DNA from: Trichuris trichiura
Lineage: Eukaryota; Nematoda; Enoplea; Trichinellida; Trichuridae
DNA length: 64,000 bases
Direction of reading: 5' to 3'
NCBI GenBank assembly: GCA_037903355.1
Contig: JBAJFE010000058.1
Span: 79,842 to 143,841 of the forward strand
The position numbers and the translations under genes were made by a program. Shown here one piece after another: positions 32,501 through 43,911 of this stretch (within the stretch, counting starts at the first letter, position 1; each line of letters opens with the position of its first letter). The notes under the pieces were generated by a model. That model worked only from the letters and a program-made list of their open reading frames with translations. It was not told where the DNA came from and ran no database searches.

Positions 32501-35500
32501 TCAAGGAAATTGGGGAAATTTCTCGCGATCGCTTAATTGGTTAGTTAAAAGTTCATTTTCACTACGTCTCATGTTAAGCTGTCACGGAGTGCAAGTCCCG
32601 TTGAAAAGTTTTTTAATTCTCCGGAGCTTTCGGGTCAGTCGTGACCCGTTTTCAGCAGTAGTAAATTTATGTAATGAGTTTTGCGGGGATGACGTACAAT
32701 CTGATCTAGATAGATCAAAAATGGATTAAACACTAAAGAACAAAAATTTTTGAGAAATGAATTAACTACATGAATAATGACAACATATATACACAACAAA
32801 AGAAACAGCTAGCTGACAGGCAGAGAACCCCAAAAGTCGACTTTAAAACACTCGATTTAAACAGTTAAAACAGATTGTACGTCATCCCCGCACAACTCAT
32901 TACATGAGTTTACTTACCGCTGAAGACGGGTCACGATTGACCCGAAAGCTCCGGAGAATTCAAAAACTTTTCAATAGGACTTGCACTCCGTAAAAGAAAT
33001 AGCTTAACATGAAACTCTACAGTCCTGTACCAAAAAGTTACATTCGCACTACGTATGCTAAGCCTTCCTTTAGATGTAATTGGCGTGGTTGTTATGATTG
33101 GTCCGATTGAAAGTAAAATCGCCCGTAGTACGCTGAAAGAATTGAAAAAACGCGACGTCCTTCTAGTGGATGATTCTGGAGTGTCTATCACTTTGTCTCT
33201 TTGGGAAGCCGAGGTACATAAGTCTGTTTATGAACAGATACTAAATTGCCATTGCTTCAGGCAGAAAATTTCAACTGTGAAGTAAATTCATTGCTTGCTG
33301 TGAAAGGATGTCGAATCTCAGAATTTGGAGGTATGAAATATCCTGTTTTCAGCTGTAAATAACGCTATAAGCTAACGCGTTAAACTGAATGCCAGCATAT
33401 TTAGTAGCACTAATAATGGTTTGAAGCCATTTTCAGATTTCATGTTTTATTGATTGATTGTTTCTGATTGAGAAATTGTTGACTTCTTTGTTAAATATGG
33501 TGCTCTTTTAATGCAGGAGGCAAGTTACTCTACTCACTTAAGCAGAATGGAGAAGTGCATAACACTAAAAAAACACGATCATTGGAGGTTGCAGGGTGAA
33601 GTGCATCTTGATCCGGAAGGCTTCCTAAAATCTCACTTTCAATCATCAGGCGTGAGATCGAGTCCTCTTGAGGCTATGTGCATTTGTCGCTAATGCACCA
33701 GTCGCCATTTTAATTTTGAAGTCAGGAAATTCATTTCTCAGCGTTTGTTTATCAGAACCAACTATTGAACTTTGTAACACCTGGCCAAATGAGTGTTTAC
33801 CAAAAGTAAGAGTACAGGGTCCGCAGTAGAATGATCCGTAACTCTTGCACCGTTTTACTTTGTCAGTGATTACAACAATACAAAACTGACGGAGGAAGAA
33901 CAGTGAGAATGACATAGACTAGTGTAAGGGCTGAGCTTTATCGCGCCAAACTTTTTGGAAGCACCAATCATACGTTTGAATGCTCTGTGAGGGGTGAACC
34001 CTCTTTAGTTCAGGCAGGCTATTACGACAGATAGGCGTTCGTATCTATACGTGCGAGTTACTACCCCCATCTTTTCTAGCAACAAGTCGTTCATTTGTGC
34101 TAGCGTATTCCCTGGTTTACCGATCCAGCTAAACCCTTCTGCTTTATTACGGCGGGTTGTTCTGTCTTAAGTGGTCTTTGAGAATGACGAGACTTCCCGA
34201 GTCCTTCTATTCTCATAACCTGCATTCTGAACGAATGCTTGAATTTTTGTTTTCTGATTGACAAGTAAATTTGCAGCGCTACGTTTTACCACTTTTCCGG
34301 GACTGGACATAAGGTACAGAACAGTTCGCCGCCGCGAACTCACCGCCGGCATAACTCGCCGCCAGGCAACTTACTGCCGCCAAGTCGCCGCGACAGGTTC
34401 CGTTTTTCTCTATTCTTTGTTACGGTCGCTTTGGCGCGTCCATGACGGTAAGTGAACGCAATCTTTAGTTGGACTTCCTGTGCTGTAACAAGGTACAACA
34501 TTTTGCTTAATCCAAGTAGAAATAGGGGAAAACAAACATAGTTGTTCTTGCGTGTTAGATGAATCAGTCCATCAACTGCAATTCATGTCGAATGTTCCTT
34601 AGTTTCTTTCTCCTTTTATACTGGGCAATTTTTATGCACAGCAGCACAAGAGCCCAAGTCCAGTAATGGTATTATGGTAATTCGACCCATGAAATTTGGA
34701 GAACAGACGTTTTCGAACAGCTTTTCAAAATAAAGTTTACGAGTCGGATTTTTGTAAAACTATTTTGGAAATAGCCTGGCAACATTATGTAACACCATTG
34801 AAAATTTTTTTTGAAATAGCGTGTAAGAGACTGCGATTATTGGAAACTTCGGAACACTTGTCCAAGCACTCGACTTTATCCTGGTGCCAATCGTATTCTC
34901 TGCGCTCATTCTCGCGCCAACTCGCGTGTGTTCATCTTAAAGTCATGCTTTGTATGGGTTTGTAAAGCGTTTGCTATTATCCGCGGTTACCCCTGGAACG
35001 TATCGCTCCCGCGGGTACGGAGACTTTACTGTTTATGTATACGGTTGACCCTCCCCCCATAAGTTGACTACCCAAGGGACCGGGGAAAACTGGTCAACAT
35101 AGGAGATGGTCAGTATAGGGAAGCTGTGGATGTAATTGCTACGGATAAATATATTGCAGTTGAACCGCTGTAAGTTGTCCACTTAACAGACTGGTCAACT
35201 TATAGGGAGCAAACTAGCGTTGTGTCCATATACTACGTCAGGCCAAAGCGGTCAGCTTCCCATTTACGGAGGTTGTCCTTGCGCTTATTAACGTGCGGAC
35301 AAACCAACTGGTCAAAATTTGGTTAACTTAAGGAGGTGGTCAACTTTGGAGGTTCAACTGCGAAGCTTTTTCTGGAACTCTTGTTCCCGTCTTCAACGCA
35401 TGAAAGTGACTGAAAGAATCCTGGCATGGCGTTATTGTTGGTGATATTGGTCCAGGTGTCACTAACTGCGATGCCATTGTCCCTGTTAATGTTGGAGTTG

Positions 35501-38289
35501 AATTTTATATAAAGCAAAGTACATCAGTGTTGTTTCACACACCTGTTAGGAGAAACCATGTTTTCAAAGCAATATACAGGCGGCCCTTGTTATCCGCGGG
35601 GTTCTATACAGCGCAGTTCGTCCGGCGTGAAATAGCGCCGTCATCTTTTGCACGGCGGTACACGAGATAAAGCCTAGAACATTCAGTGGTTGCTGGTTTG
35701 TGGGTAGACGCAGTCAGTAAATGCGAGGAGTTAGGTGCCGTCGATGAGGACGTCATGGACGTAGTGCGTAATGGACAAGGAGTTGGAAGGTGAGGGTTTC
35801 TCCGACATGATAGAGGACGGTATCAGAGAGCACATAGAAGATTGTGGAGAACCGTTCACTAACGAGGAACTCGAGGGACTGATGTAATCGCCTACGGGCA
35901 GCGACGACAATGTTATGGAAGATACAGGAACTTAAACACCCTTAGATTGACCGCTGCATAAGCTTGCCAGGATTTTCCGGCAAGCGCAAATTTGAACGGA
36001 TATGATTGCTGAATATGATCCATCCATGGAACGTGGCATCATGATTACACGAGGAATAACGGCTTCGTTGAAGCCGCTACAAGATTTATTCGATACAACG
36101 AAGAAAAGGGAGAGACAGCTCCCTATAACAATGTTACTAAATAAATCTCCGGCAGCTGCGATAACTAACATTTTACGGCGAGAAGTTCCGCTACCAACAA
36201 GTTCAAGAAACCTTAGGACTGGCCGTTCTCCAGGAGAGCTGCGCCCACCTACAGAAAGTGGGTAAATTGATACATGGTTCCCCAAACGTTTCTGCCGTAA
36301 ACGTTTTGCTCTGTGTTGATGTGTTCTGTGTGTTCACTATTTCTGCTTAAGTGTGCCTTTGTATTTTATATTTCCCCTGCTCTGTACCCATTCCGCGTAC
36401 CAGTACATCGCTTAGCTCATTAAAGCTAGGCGATTCCCAGGCGTTTAAGGAAAGAGCGTCTTACTTTCCTCCTTTCTTGTATCTAACGGCTCGAACTCTG
36501 ATGGCTTGCCCCATTGGACAAGCGCAGTCTCATTGGTGTCTTTATCGCGTTGCTAGATTCTGTTATACCAAGCTTCGAAAGGTCACTAGGTATGATAACG
36601 GTTCCCAAAGGAATTCAACGGGGCAGGACAAGATACGCGGCTAGAATATAAGCTATTTAGCCTTTCTCATAAGGTATCCTGTATTACGCAGGTGCAGCTT
36701 AACGTGGTAAAACGCTCAAAATTTTGGACAAATTAACCGCGGATAACGAGGGCCGACTATGTATTTCTACAGTAAAACCTCCGAAGTTGACCACTCCTAT
36801 ATGGTGACCACCTTTGTAAGTTGACCGAATTTTGACCAGTTAGTTTGTCCGCACGTTAATAAGCGCAAGGACAACTTCTGTAAGTGGGAATTTGACCTCT
36901 TCAGCCGTGACGTGGTATATGGACGCAATGCTAGTTTGTTCACTGTAGGTTGACCAGTCTGTTGAATGGACAACTTAACGGTGGTTCAGCTGCAATCTAT
37001 TCAGCCGATCCACTTATACCCACAGTTCCCATATGTTGACCAATTTTCCCCAGTCCGTTGGATGGTCAACTAACGGGGGTATTACTGTATATATATATAT
37101 ATATATAGTGAAACCTCCTTAATCCGAACACTTCGGGGCGGGGGTAGTTCGGATTATAGAAGAATTCGGATTATGGAGGAGGCTTACAGTTGGGCACAGA
37201 AAAGGTTATGCAATTTTAGATGCATTTTCCTGGCGTCTACAGCGCGATGTCAGCCTCTGCAAGCGGTGAATAGCTTAACGCGAACAGCGAAGTCCGTCTG
37301 ATTAGAGAAACCGATTGACTAGCGGAAACGAGTTTCTTATATGGTGTGGACGCTGTACCGCGAAGCAGCATGGGAAATAGTTCCCGGGAACTTATTTTTT
37401 TATATTCGCAGTTGCTGGTCAGTTCTATTGGCTAGAAAGGAAATAGAGTTATCTGCCGATTATTGCGCGATTTCTGGGCCATTGTAACCTTTGTTTCCTG
37501 GCACGCGTTCAGATGCCCATCCTTTCTTCTACCTGTGCAATGTAAGTCCACGAAGTCTAAGTTTATTTTATGTAGTCAATTATTAGCGTCTGCTTCAACA
37601 GGTTTTGACATTTGCTAGCGGCTAAGTCACGAACGCTTTTTAAGCATAAAAAGCGCCGTCCATCGCATTCTTCCTGTTCTTCGGCCGGTCACTCCCCTCT
37701 TCAATGCTTTGATTATCTCCACCTTCTTCTCTATCGTGAGCGTAATGTGCTCCCTTTTATAAATTTGGACAACTGCGCAACCGTAGAACACACCAGAACA
37801 CAGTGATAATGACTCCCGTATTGCTCTCCTTAAATACGGTCTCTTCTCGTATAATGCGGTGGTAGTCCTACTTTCAGATAAGTGGTAGCCATACCTTCAC
37901 ATAACACGATTCTATTTTTGTGCACATCTTGCATTTAGATTAACGGTCCTCTCGCGGCGTATTGATACACATATGACAAGCTCTGTCCAATGTCAATATT
38001 GACCGCTATGTTGCATATTTCCGTTTATTTGTGGAAGCCCATGTCCCGAGGTGAATTGTTGCAGCCAGCCTATTGGTCCAGATTAGCTCGCCAGAGCCGT
38101 GGCTGGACCGTGCCTATGCTGGCGTATACCGGAAGGACCATTGGCTGGTTGTTTGCTGCCCTAATAGCTGTTTCCGCCAAATGACTGCGCGTTTCGCACA
38201 AGTAGCCTAATTATCTTTGCTGCGTACGGTCGTTCTATTGTTCTCTTCCACGAATTCGGATTAGAGAGGTTCGGATTAGGGAGGTTTCA

Positions 38290-38340
<51 letters not shown>

Positions 38341-39954
38341 CGCAGTAGGCCCTCGTTATTCGCGGTTTTTGGTTCCAGGACTTTCCGCGTATAACAAATT
38401 CCGCGTAAAGTCAAGTCCCCTGCGCAAAATATAGAATCCTTTGTAAATAACATGCGCGCTTTCTCGTGTACACTACAAATAGACACGAAATTGCTCGTAG
38501 TTACTAATATCAATTAGTGTTAAATAAATAGTTTAGTGAAGAACATATTAAAGAAAATAATGACATTCAACTATCCAAAAATATATTGGAATGCGAATTA
38601 CTTTCAGAATACACTGTTTCAGCTGTACGCGAAATATACAGGCTTTTATTGTTACGGTATTGCCCCGTTATTTCAATATAAACAAAGTTAGTACGAAGCT
38701 ACGGACAACATCGTAACAATAAAGACTGCGTACTCCGCATGAACTACTACAGTTCCGCGCAAAGAAACTGTTTCAATGATGTAAGCGAAAAGTAAAATCG
38801 CTGAACCTCAGCTGGCACCATTGATTCCAGTACGTCTTTACCAACAATCGTTGCTTGCACCTTCACATCAGCTTTATCTTTTACTTGAATGTTGGCTAGG
38901 TAGAAGATTTTTCAGGCGGTATGACCTTTTCCGCTGAGTGGCAGAGTTCATGCTGATGATAAGTCACTGGTGATCCGAAAGGCCTATGTTGAAAGTTAAT
39001 TAACTTCTGCTGGCTGCAGAAGCAAAAGCGTTCCGGAAGCTTTGAGGCAACCATCTTCTATTGTCACCTAAGCATAAAATTCTTCTCTCAGCATTCTCAA
39101 CCTTCAACAATTAAAACCCAGGTCGTATAGCAGCTGTCAGTATTGAGCAACGACTATCTTGGATGAACATAATGGGGTGACGATTCTGACATCCATTTGC
39201 ACTTTTCACTAATAGAAGTGGTTAAACTATGCTGCAAATTTCATTTTTTTTACTTAAAATTGTTGCACACAAACGATATTTGAAGTTCAGTAGACTAAGC
39301 TGTGCTGTTAGCATTTTCAATCTTTGCTGTTGTTAACAGACTTCTTAATCCATCAAGCAGGCAATTAGCTTAAGCAAATTTAAAACTTTGCTGCATTAAG
39401 CGATCTTACAATGTTTCTTCAGAAAATGTATGCAGCCTTTCTGAGACAGTCAATATTGAAAACTTAACTGCTTCTATGGGTAAGGAAGTTCACTACTATT
39501 CATAAGCCATTATGATTTAAGAAATTGACTTACAATAGCATGAGGCACCTAAGCTTAATTTGGGGCAATGAGAAACTAAAAGCAACAAGTGAGTGATAGC
39601 TCATTGGAGTAACACGAGGTATTAGCATTACGCGCAGGGTTGAGAAGACATAAGAATAGAAAAAAACATTTTCTCAGGCCACGTCATGGAATCCTACCAC
39701 TACATACACAAAAAAGGATACTGCGCTGCTATCATGTTCAGCAGTGGTTCGTCAATCTCTGCTAAAAATTAAGTCATTGCTTTCTAAAGACAAACCGCGT
39801 TGAGTCAAATCCGCGAATAAAAAGACCGCGTATAACGAGGGCCTACTGTATATATATATACAGTGAAACGCATTATAAGCTTTCTCGATCGCTAAATCCA
39901 GTAAGAAACGCTTTCTCGATCGCTAAATCCAGTAAGAGCAAAACGCATTATAAG

Positions 39955-40010
<56 letters not shown>

Positions 40011-43000
40011 CTTATAATGCGTTTAGCGGCTAAGTCACGAACGCTTTTTAAGCATAAAAAGCGCCGTCCATCGCATTCTTCCTGTTCTTCGGCCGGTCAC
40101 TCCCCTCTTCAATGCTTTGATTATCTCCACCTTCTTCTCTATCGTGAGCGTAATGTGCTCCCTTTTATAAATTTGGACAACTGCGCAACCGTAGAACACA
40201 CCAGAACACAGTGATAGTGACTCCCGTATTGCTCTCCTTAAATACGGTCTCTTCTCGTATAATGCGGTGGTAGTCCTACTTTCAGATAAGTGGTAGCCAT
40301 ACCTTCACATAACACGATTCTATTTTTGCAAAACGCATTATAAGAACTATATATATATAGTTCTTATAATGCGTTTTGCTCTTACTGGATTTAGCGATCG
40401 AGAAAGCGTGTTACAGCAAAGGCTCACTGTGTTTTCATTCACCGAGAGTAAACACTTCTTTCTGCTCTTATGCACGTTTTTCGGTCATGAGCAAACGAAA
40501 CGCTAATTCTACTGTGAAAGTAAAGGTAATGGGAGTATAAAGCTGTGTTTAATTTATCACCATTCTTTTCCAAGTATATGTTCATTTACAAAGTTCTTCT
40601 GTGTGTACAAGCAATTTTCGTATAACGCGGGAATTTGGACACCTACAAGTCCTGAAAATCTCGCGTTTTTGTGAAATCGCTTTACAGAAAAGTACGCTTT
40701 GGAAAGGCTCACAATTTGATGTACCTGAGCAATTTATTCAGTCGTTGGACTCGCGAAAATATGGATCTTCCTATAGATTCTGAACAATATTTTCTTTCCT
40801 TTTGTTGCGATGATGTATGAACTGGGTGACTTCCGTAATAGAACTCCTCACTGCTGTTAGTGTTCAAAGTGGCTTTCAGGAGCGACATGCTTGCTCCTTT
40901 AGGTTATGGAAAGACATCCTTTCGATTCTAAAATAAACGACCTTATGCCTATAAAAGAATGGAGGATTCCTGGACTGTTTTATCTCAGTATACTTAGTTA
41001 CGCTGAGCTGAGTCTTTATTAGACGTAGTAGGCTGCGATAGCTCGTCCTCACGATATTTCTTCATTGCAGTAAAGTAGAATTCGAACTTGTTTTGTTTGG
41101 CACATGGTCTTCTTTCGTACAGAACTTAATTATGTGGCCGCAAGTTAACTCGGTTGCATCTAGAGCATCTGATAGTTCAACAATGGCCAACTGGCGCGGA
41201 GGAGCTTCCTTATTTTCATCATATCATGTGCTTCTGCTCTTCGGTCTGCATCCCTTGCAGCCCATCACTGGCTAGCTCATCTTCAACTCAAATTGTCTTT
41301 AACGTGCTGATACTTCATTTCTTAAAAGCCTAGTCATCTGAATGGAGCTTTCTTTAATTTCTCGTTCTCGACCATAAACCACGAAGTCTTTAAAATCAAG
41401 ATAGATCCGAGATAATAAGTTTCTGCGAAGCATGATTCAAGCATTGTTTCAATACGTCATTTTCAGGCTTCTATGATGTTGCTAATAGTCATTCTGAGAT
41501 TATAGCATCTGCTATGAATAGCGAACATTTTTGTAATAGTAGAATTATCATTTGCGCTTGAGAGAAGAACGCGCATAGGGTCGGGGCGCAATCTGTGTTT
41601 GCTCGTGGTAGATAAAAATACAAGGAGGTTCCGCTTTACGCCCACGCTTCCCAGCTAATAAAATTGCAAATAAGCGAAAAACGCGTTACATGAACACGCG
41701 ATATACGAAAGCTCCCTGTTTTTTGCGCGAATCTAACGTGTTCGTATTTAAAGTCACACTATTTGCACGTTTATGAGCACTCTGTATTCTCCGTGATCAC
41801 CCCTGATACGTCTCTTCGGATGCGGACGTTTCACTGTAATAATAGCTTGGACGTTATTGTGGTTTAGCGTTCGGCGCTGTAAAATTTTAGTCTGCACTGG
41901 GAAAGGAACGCTATACGTGTCTATACCACGCTGTGAGTAATTGCGAGAAATGTGTTTCGTACTTTCGCACTGGGCAGACAGTTTTACCGAGTATAAAGCC
42001 TGAACAAAGCTTTCAGAATGTGAAAAATTCTATCGTCCGTGTCGATCGTTACGCTTGTTACATTGAAGTTCGTTCTTCCGTTTTACATGTTGTCTTCGGC
42101 ACTGACAACGTGATCACATGCATGTGGAATTTTTTTCTGCTTTCCGGTCTCAATACGTCTCGTATAAAATTACGAATTTTCAAAATGCCGTTGCGAGGAA
42201 TTATTTTTGAAAGCTATATATCTTTTAATTGTTATGTGCAGAGCTATTCTACGGTAGTCTTGCATTGATGACGGGTTGCTCCACTTTTTTAACGCCTCTT
42301 TTGTGACCTAGTTTTGATTACGAACCTAACGTTCAGTTGCTTATCGGCAGCTAACAAATTTGTGATTTGCATCAGTGATGATTCAGCTAAGGCTGAATTT
42401 ACTTGCAACCTTCCATTTCTGTTACTTCAGCAGACTTATTCAATACAGGTTCTCTATCGCTGAACGCTGTTTCAAATACGCAAATTCACGTGAATCCAGA
42501 CACAGCAGATGCCCACGCTTTACGGGGATGGTTTGATTCACTGAATGGCATGGAAGGGATTCAAAATCTTTCAGCGCAAGTAGCGGGGAATACCGGATTG
42601 TTGGGAGGCAAGCGAACTTTCATTTGCTGTTTTTTACCTTCGAAGCTTACTTACGCAGATGGAAAAGTTGCTGCTCTTGGTTTGATCGACACAGAATGTT
42701 CAAGCTCCAATGAACAAGGTGATTACTTCACCGTCAAAGGTACAATTTTGAATGTAAATCGTGAAACTTGCATGTACCCGGTGAGTACATTGTTTATTCA
42801 TAGAATTAGTACAAATGTTTAAATTTGGGAAGTTTAGGCATGCCCATTTCCCGATTGTAGCAAGAAAGTGATCGATCAAAATACTGGGTTATATCGATGT
42901 GAAAAATGCAACAAGGAGTACCCGAACTTCACTTGGAGATTATTGCTAAATGTGCCTTCTGAGTTCCTTAGCTTTAAAAACGGGCGAAGTGTTACTTATT

Positions 43001-43423
43001 TCAGGTCAGAATTTGTGACTTTAGCTCTGTCACCCAAGTCACTATGTTTCAAGATACTGCCGAAAAGTTATTGAACGTTAAGGTAGATGAACTGTCAAGT
43101 GTTCGTGAGCAAGTAAGTCTTAATTTGCTGTCGCATAATTTCTTGTTCTCCACGCTTTACTGGTTTTTAGGATATGCAAGCTTTTGACGACTTGTTCGAC
43201 CAGGTGACATTTAGGAATTTTCTATTTCGCTTGCGTGTTAAGCAAGAAACGTATAACGTACGCATGTTTCCATATATCTAACTTCTGTCTAAAAGTGCGT
43301 TTTCAGGATGAGATCCGGGTTCGGTTTATCTGCGTTCGTGTTGAAGACGTCAGCTTGCCGGAGTACTTGAGCTGTTTAGAGAAAAGTATCCAAGAACTAC
43401 TAGCGATGCCTCTCCCTTATTAA
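28924..43423 (+). CDS. RPA1: Replication protein A 70-kDa subunit (15 exons)
   Basis: Exons: 28924-28965, 29017-29064, 29118-29199, 29313-29415, 29468-29592, 31895-32060, 32121-32292, 32341-32539, 33074-33213, 33261-33330, 42449-42780, 42838-42951, 43005-43112, 43171-43257, 43307-43423. They join in frame to 634 codons plus TAA (human RPA1: 616 residues). RPA1 is the large subunit of the nuclear single-strand DNA-binding heterotrimer in replication and repair. All four OB-fold regions can be followed against the known family. Introns are 47-113 bp except intron 5 (2.3 kb), 8 (534 bp) and 10 (9.1 kb), which hold transposons. Uncertain: the end of exon 1 (a weak GTTGGT donor is needed for frame) and the start of exon 11 (42449, or 42431). 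No lesion in the coding: a live gene. Confidence 0.96.
29811..30218 (+). pseudogene. PLE endonuclease region and C-terminal tail
   Basis: Open for 136 codons: the region after the GIY-YIG core (RGRPISDPRITMEKAIL ... VEHASHC) and the tail EALYIRNNTTYNRD, matching the copies at 3884-4154 (-), 35362-35576 (-) and 53850-54400. The GIY-YIG core itself is not present, so this is a 5'-truncated copy. Confidence 0.8.
30354..30392 (+). ncRNA. Hammerhead ribozyme motif, intact core (RPA1 intron 5)
   Basis: Stem I CCG/CGG, CUGAUGA, extra C, stem II GGGUC/GACCC with loop AAGUUCG, GAAA, palindromic AGCU, A before the cleavage point. On the RPA1 sense strand, so it would be transcribed within the RPA1 pre-mRNA. 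Confidence 0.78.
30497..30534 (-). ncRNA. Decayed hammerhead motif
   Basis: Perfect stem II GAUGCA/UGCAUC and GAAAGCUUCGA with stem I UCG/CGA, but the core is CUCAAGA instead of CUGANGA; probably inactive. It marks the end of another PLE scrap in intron 5. Confidence 0.55.
30535..31894. other. Rest of RPA1 intron 5, PLE-like scraps
   Basis: No gene recognised. Another decayed ribozyme block lies near 31548-31585 (CGAAGCTTTCGAGTCAGCC, with stem II shortened). The intron ends in TTGAAACTTTCAG at 31894. Confidence 0.45.
31895..33330 (+). CDS. RPA1: RPA1 exons 6-10: linker, DBD-A and first half of DBD-B
   Basis: Exon 6 carries the charged glutamine-rich linker and ends ITSLSPYQNR, the conserved start of DBD-A. 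Exon 7 gives WCIRARVTQKS, the GRLFSVDLADESGEIRATAF block and YSVLLPKQ; exon 8 gives VYLIQGGTIKVANRQF and the PETRVEPC strand. These carry the aromatic and basic contacts to single-stranded DNA in the family. Exons 9-10 begin DBD-B (DVIGVVVMIG ... LLAVKGCRISEFGG). Intron phases agree across all junctions. Intron 8 is enlarged by a PLE palindrome. Confidence 0.94.
32571..33022. mobile_element. PLE palindrome in RPA1 intron 8
   Basis: Arms ~85-125 bp (32571-32700 and 32880-33022) are inverted copies (GGAGTGCAAGTCCCGTTGAA and complement; ATGACGTACAATCTG and complement), with a unique middle of ~180 bp. Each arm carries a hammerhead in opposite orientation: one mutated (32621-32658, minus, CUGAAAA), one intact (32917-32954, plus). 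Confidence 0.8.
32917..32954 (+). ncRNA. Hammerhead ribozyme motif, intact core (RPA1 intron 8)
   Basis: Stem I CCG/CGG, CUGAAGA, extra C, stem II GGGUC/GACCC with loop ACGAUU, GAAA, palindromic AGCU, C before the cleavage point. Sense strand of RPA1. Confidence 0.78.
33331..34899. other. Start of RPA1 intron 10, no assigned element
   Basis: Contains open frames at 33511-33693 (+) and 33646-33915 (-) that match no family I know. The 33511 region follows TTAATGCAG but the frame after it closes quickly, so I do not take it as an exon. Confidence 0.35.
34900..35027. mobile_element. Terminal fragment of a Tigger-like element (family D)
   Basis: TTACCCCTGGAACGTATCGC ... GAGACTTTACTG resembles the right end of the element at 39859-41836 (ATCACCCCTGATACGTCTC ... 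GACGTTTCACTG). Left part not delimited. Confidence 0.45.
35039..35361. mobile_element. Family B TA-type MITE, copy 1 (~320 bp)
   Basis: Ends CGGTTGACCCTCCCCCC and, inverted, CAGTTGAACCTCCAAAG; inside are many GTTGACC/GGTCAAC motifs. Same unit as 36779-37087 but inverted relative to it. Confidence 0.7.
35362..35576 (-). pseudogene. PLE C-terminal scrap
   Basis: On the minus strand LYIKFNSNINRDNGIAVSDTW matches the PLE tail; near 35362-35400 a decayed hammerhead (UUGAAGA core) is seen. Lies between MITE B copy 1 and element C1. Confidence 0.6.
35577..36759 (+). mobile_element. Tigger-like element C1 with C-terminal transposase remnant
   Basis: Ends CAGGCGGCCCTTGTTATCC and, inverted, GTCGGCCCTCGTTATCC, with TA at the left. 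On the plus strand about 35775-36265 encodes the acidic C-terminal part of a Tigger-type transposase (IEDCGEPFTNEELEGLM, then RGITASLKPLQDLFDTTKK). The DNA-binding and DDE regions are absent. Confidence 0.72.
36779..37087. mobile_element. Family B TA-type MITE, copy 2 (309 bp)
   Basis: Ends CAGTAAAACCTCCGAAGTTG and, inverted, CAGTAATACCCCCGTTAGTTG, flanked by TA on both sides. No coding. Confidence 0.78.
37106..38292. mobile_element. Family A pogo-like element, copy 2 (complete)
   Basis: Ends TAGTGAAACCTCCTTAATCC (first C mutated) and, inverted, CAGTGAAACCTCCCTAATCC, flanked by TA in an (AT)n context. 1187 bp, non-coding; reference copy for the broken one at 1-3881. Confidence 0.82.
38293..38342. 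repeat. (TA)n microsatellite
   Basis: About 46 bp of alternating TA between two TA-targeting elements; a smaller piece continues at 39849-39858. Confidence 0.9.
38343..39848. mobile_element. Tigger-like non-autonomous element C2 (1.5 kb)
   Basis: Ends CAGTAGGCCCTCGTTATTCG and, inverted, CAGTAGGCCCTCGTTATACG with TA at the right. The start of the ends is the same as C1. No open frame over 60 codons was noted except one running through the left TA repeat. Inserted in the TA repeat. Confidence 0.82.
39958..40009. repeat. (AT)n microsatellite at the centre of a palindrome
   Basis: About 50 bp of alternating AT flanked by GCATTATAAGAACT and its inverse. Confidence 0.9.
40024..40328. repeat. 305-bp recent duplicate of 37616-37920
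   Basis: Both copies are 305 bp; I find one difference (GATAATG against GATAGTG). The copied piece is internal to family A and has no element ends of its own. It is bordered on both sides by D2 palindromic sequence. Confidence 0.9.
42449..43423 (+). CDS. RPA1: RPA1 exons 11-15: end of DBD-B and zinc-containing DBD-C
   Basis: Exon 11 has the conserved ALRGWFDSLNG that ends DBD-B and starts DBD-C. Exon 12 encodes the zinc ribbon: cysteines at residues 495, 500, 514 and 517 (CPFPDC and CEKC), spaced exactly as in human RPA1 (481, 486, 500, 503). Exons 13-14 give the CDFSSVTQVTMFQDTAEKLL and FRNFLFRLRVKQETYN blocks, exon 15 the C-terminal helix used for trimer formation. Introns here are 48-58 bp. 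Stop TAA at 43421-43423. Confidence 0.95.
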
Positions 43424-43911
43424 TTTTTTGCAGCGATTTTCCCTCTACTTTATTGCGTGCTTTACTTTCCACGTTTGTTTTGCTTTCTTTTCACTAAACA
43501 GAAAACTGCCCGTTCTGTTTTTTGAGCGTTTTTATTGGGTGGAGATCACGGAGTTTCGCTGAACCCTGTATTAATGCCAGTTCACCGATTGCCTAAAGGT
43601 ATTGCATTTAGCGGGATCGTTTACTTTTGCTGTTAAGCTCATTGAGATAGTGGTATGGAAGAAAAACAATTGGCTTTTAATCTTGAAGGCGCGAATGGTG
43701 TCTTATGTGTAAACATTCCATTCCTTTTATTTCGTGGATCAAATTTGAAGTTTTGAGGTGCTGGATTAAGCTATAATCCGTCTATGTTAAGAGGAGATTA
43801 GTCTTTCATTGTAAGTTCAAAGGATTTATGTGTCTGCTGCAATGTTATGTTGGGGTCCTAGTTTTGTGATTTGAATTGACCCAAGCCTGCTGGTAGCAAG
43901 CAAGCTGTTTA

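Larger units (their letters stand above)
39859..41836 (-). mobile_element. Tigger-like element D2 with complex left end
   Basis: Ends CAGTGAAACGCATTATAAGC and, inverted, CAGTGAAACGTCCGCATCC, TA on both sides. From 40400 on it resembles the Tigger at 60625 (the block at 40428-40500), and 40840-41430 matches the 3' coding end of that Tigger on the minus strand, decayed. Near the left end the motif AAAACGCATTATAAG alternates in orientation around (AT)n runs, and a 305-bp piece of family A is embedded at 40024-40328. Confidence 0.7.

Noticed and set aside
33511..33693. Possible extra RPA1 exon after TTAATGCAG
   Set aside because: The frame needed closes after ~25 codons and has no counterpart in RPA1; exons 10 and 11 join without it in the conserved FGG-SLSL position.
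38293..40009. (TA)n runs and short repeated palindromes as a CRISPR-like array
   Set aside because: No regular spacers; the repeats are microsatellite and transposon ends in a eukaryotic genome.
41933..42268. 111-codon frame before RPA1 exon 11
   Set aside because: Outside known RPA1 homology and followed by stops before the exon 11 acceptor; no domain seen.
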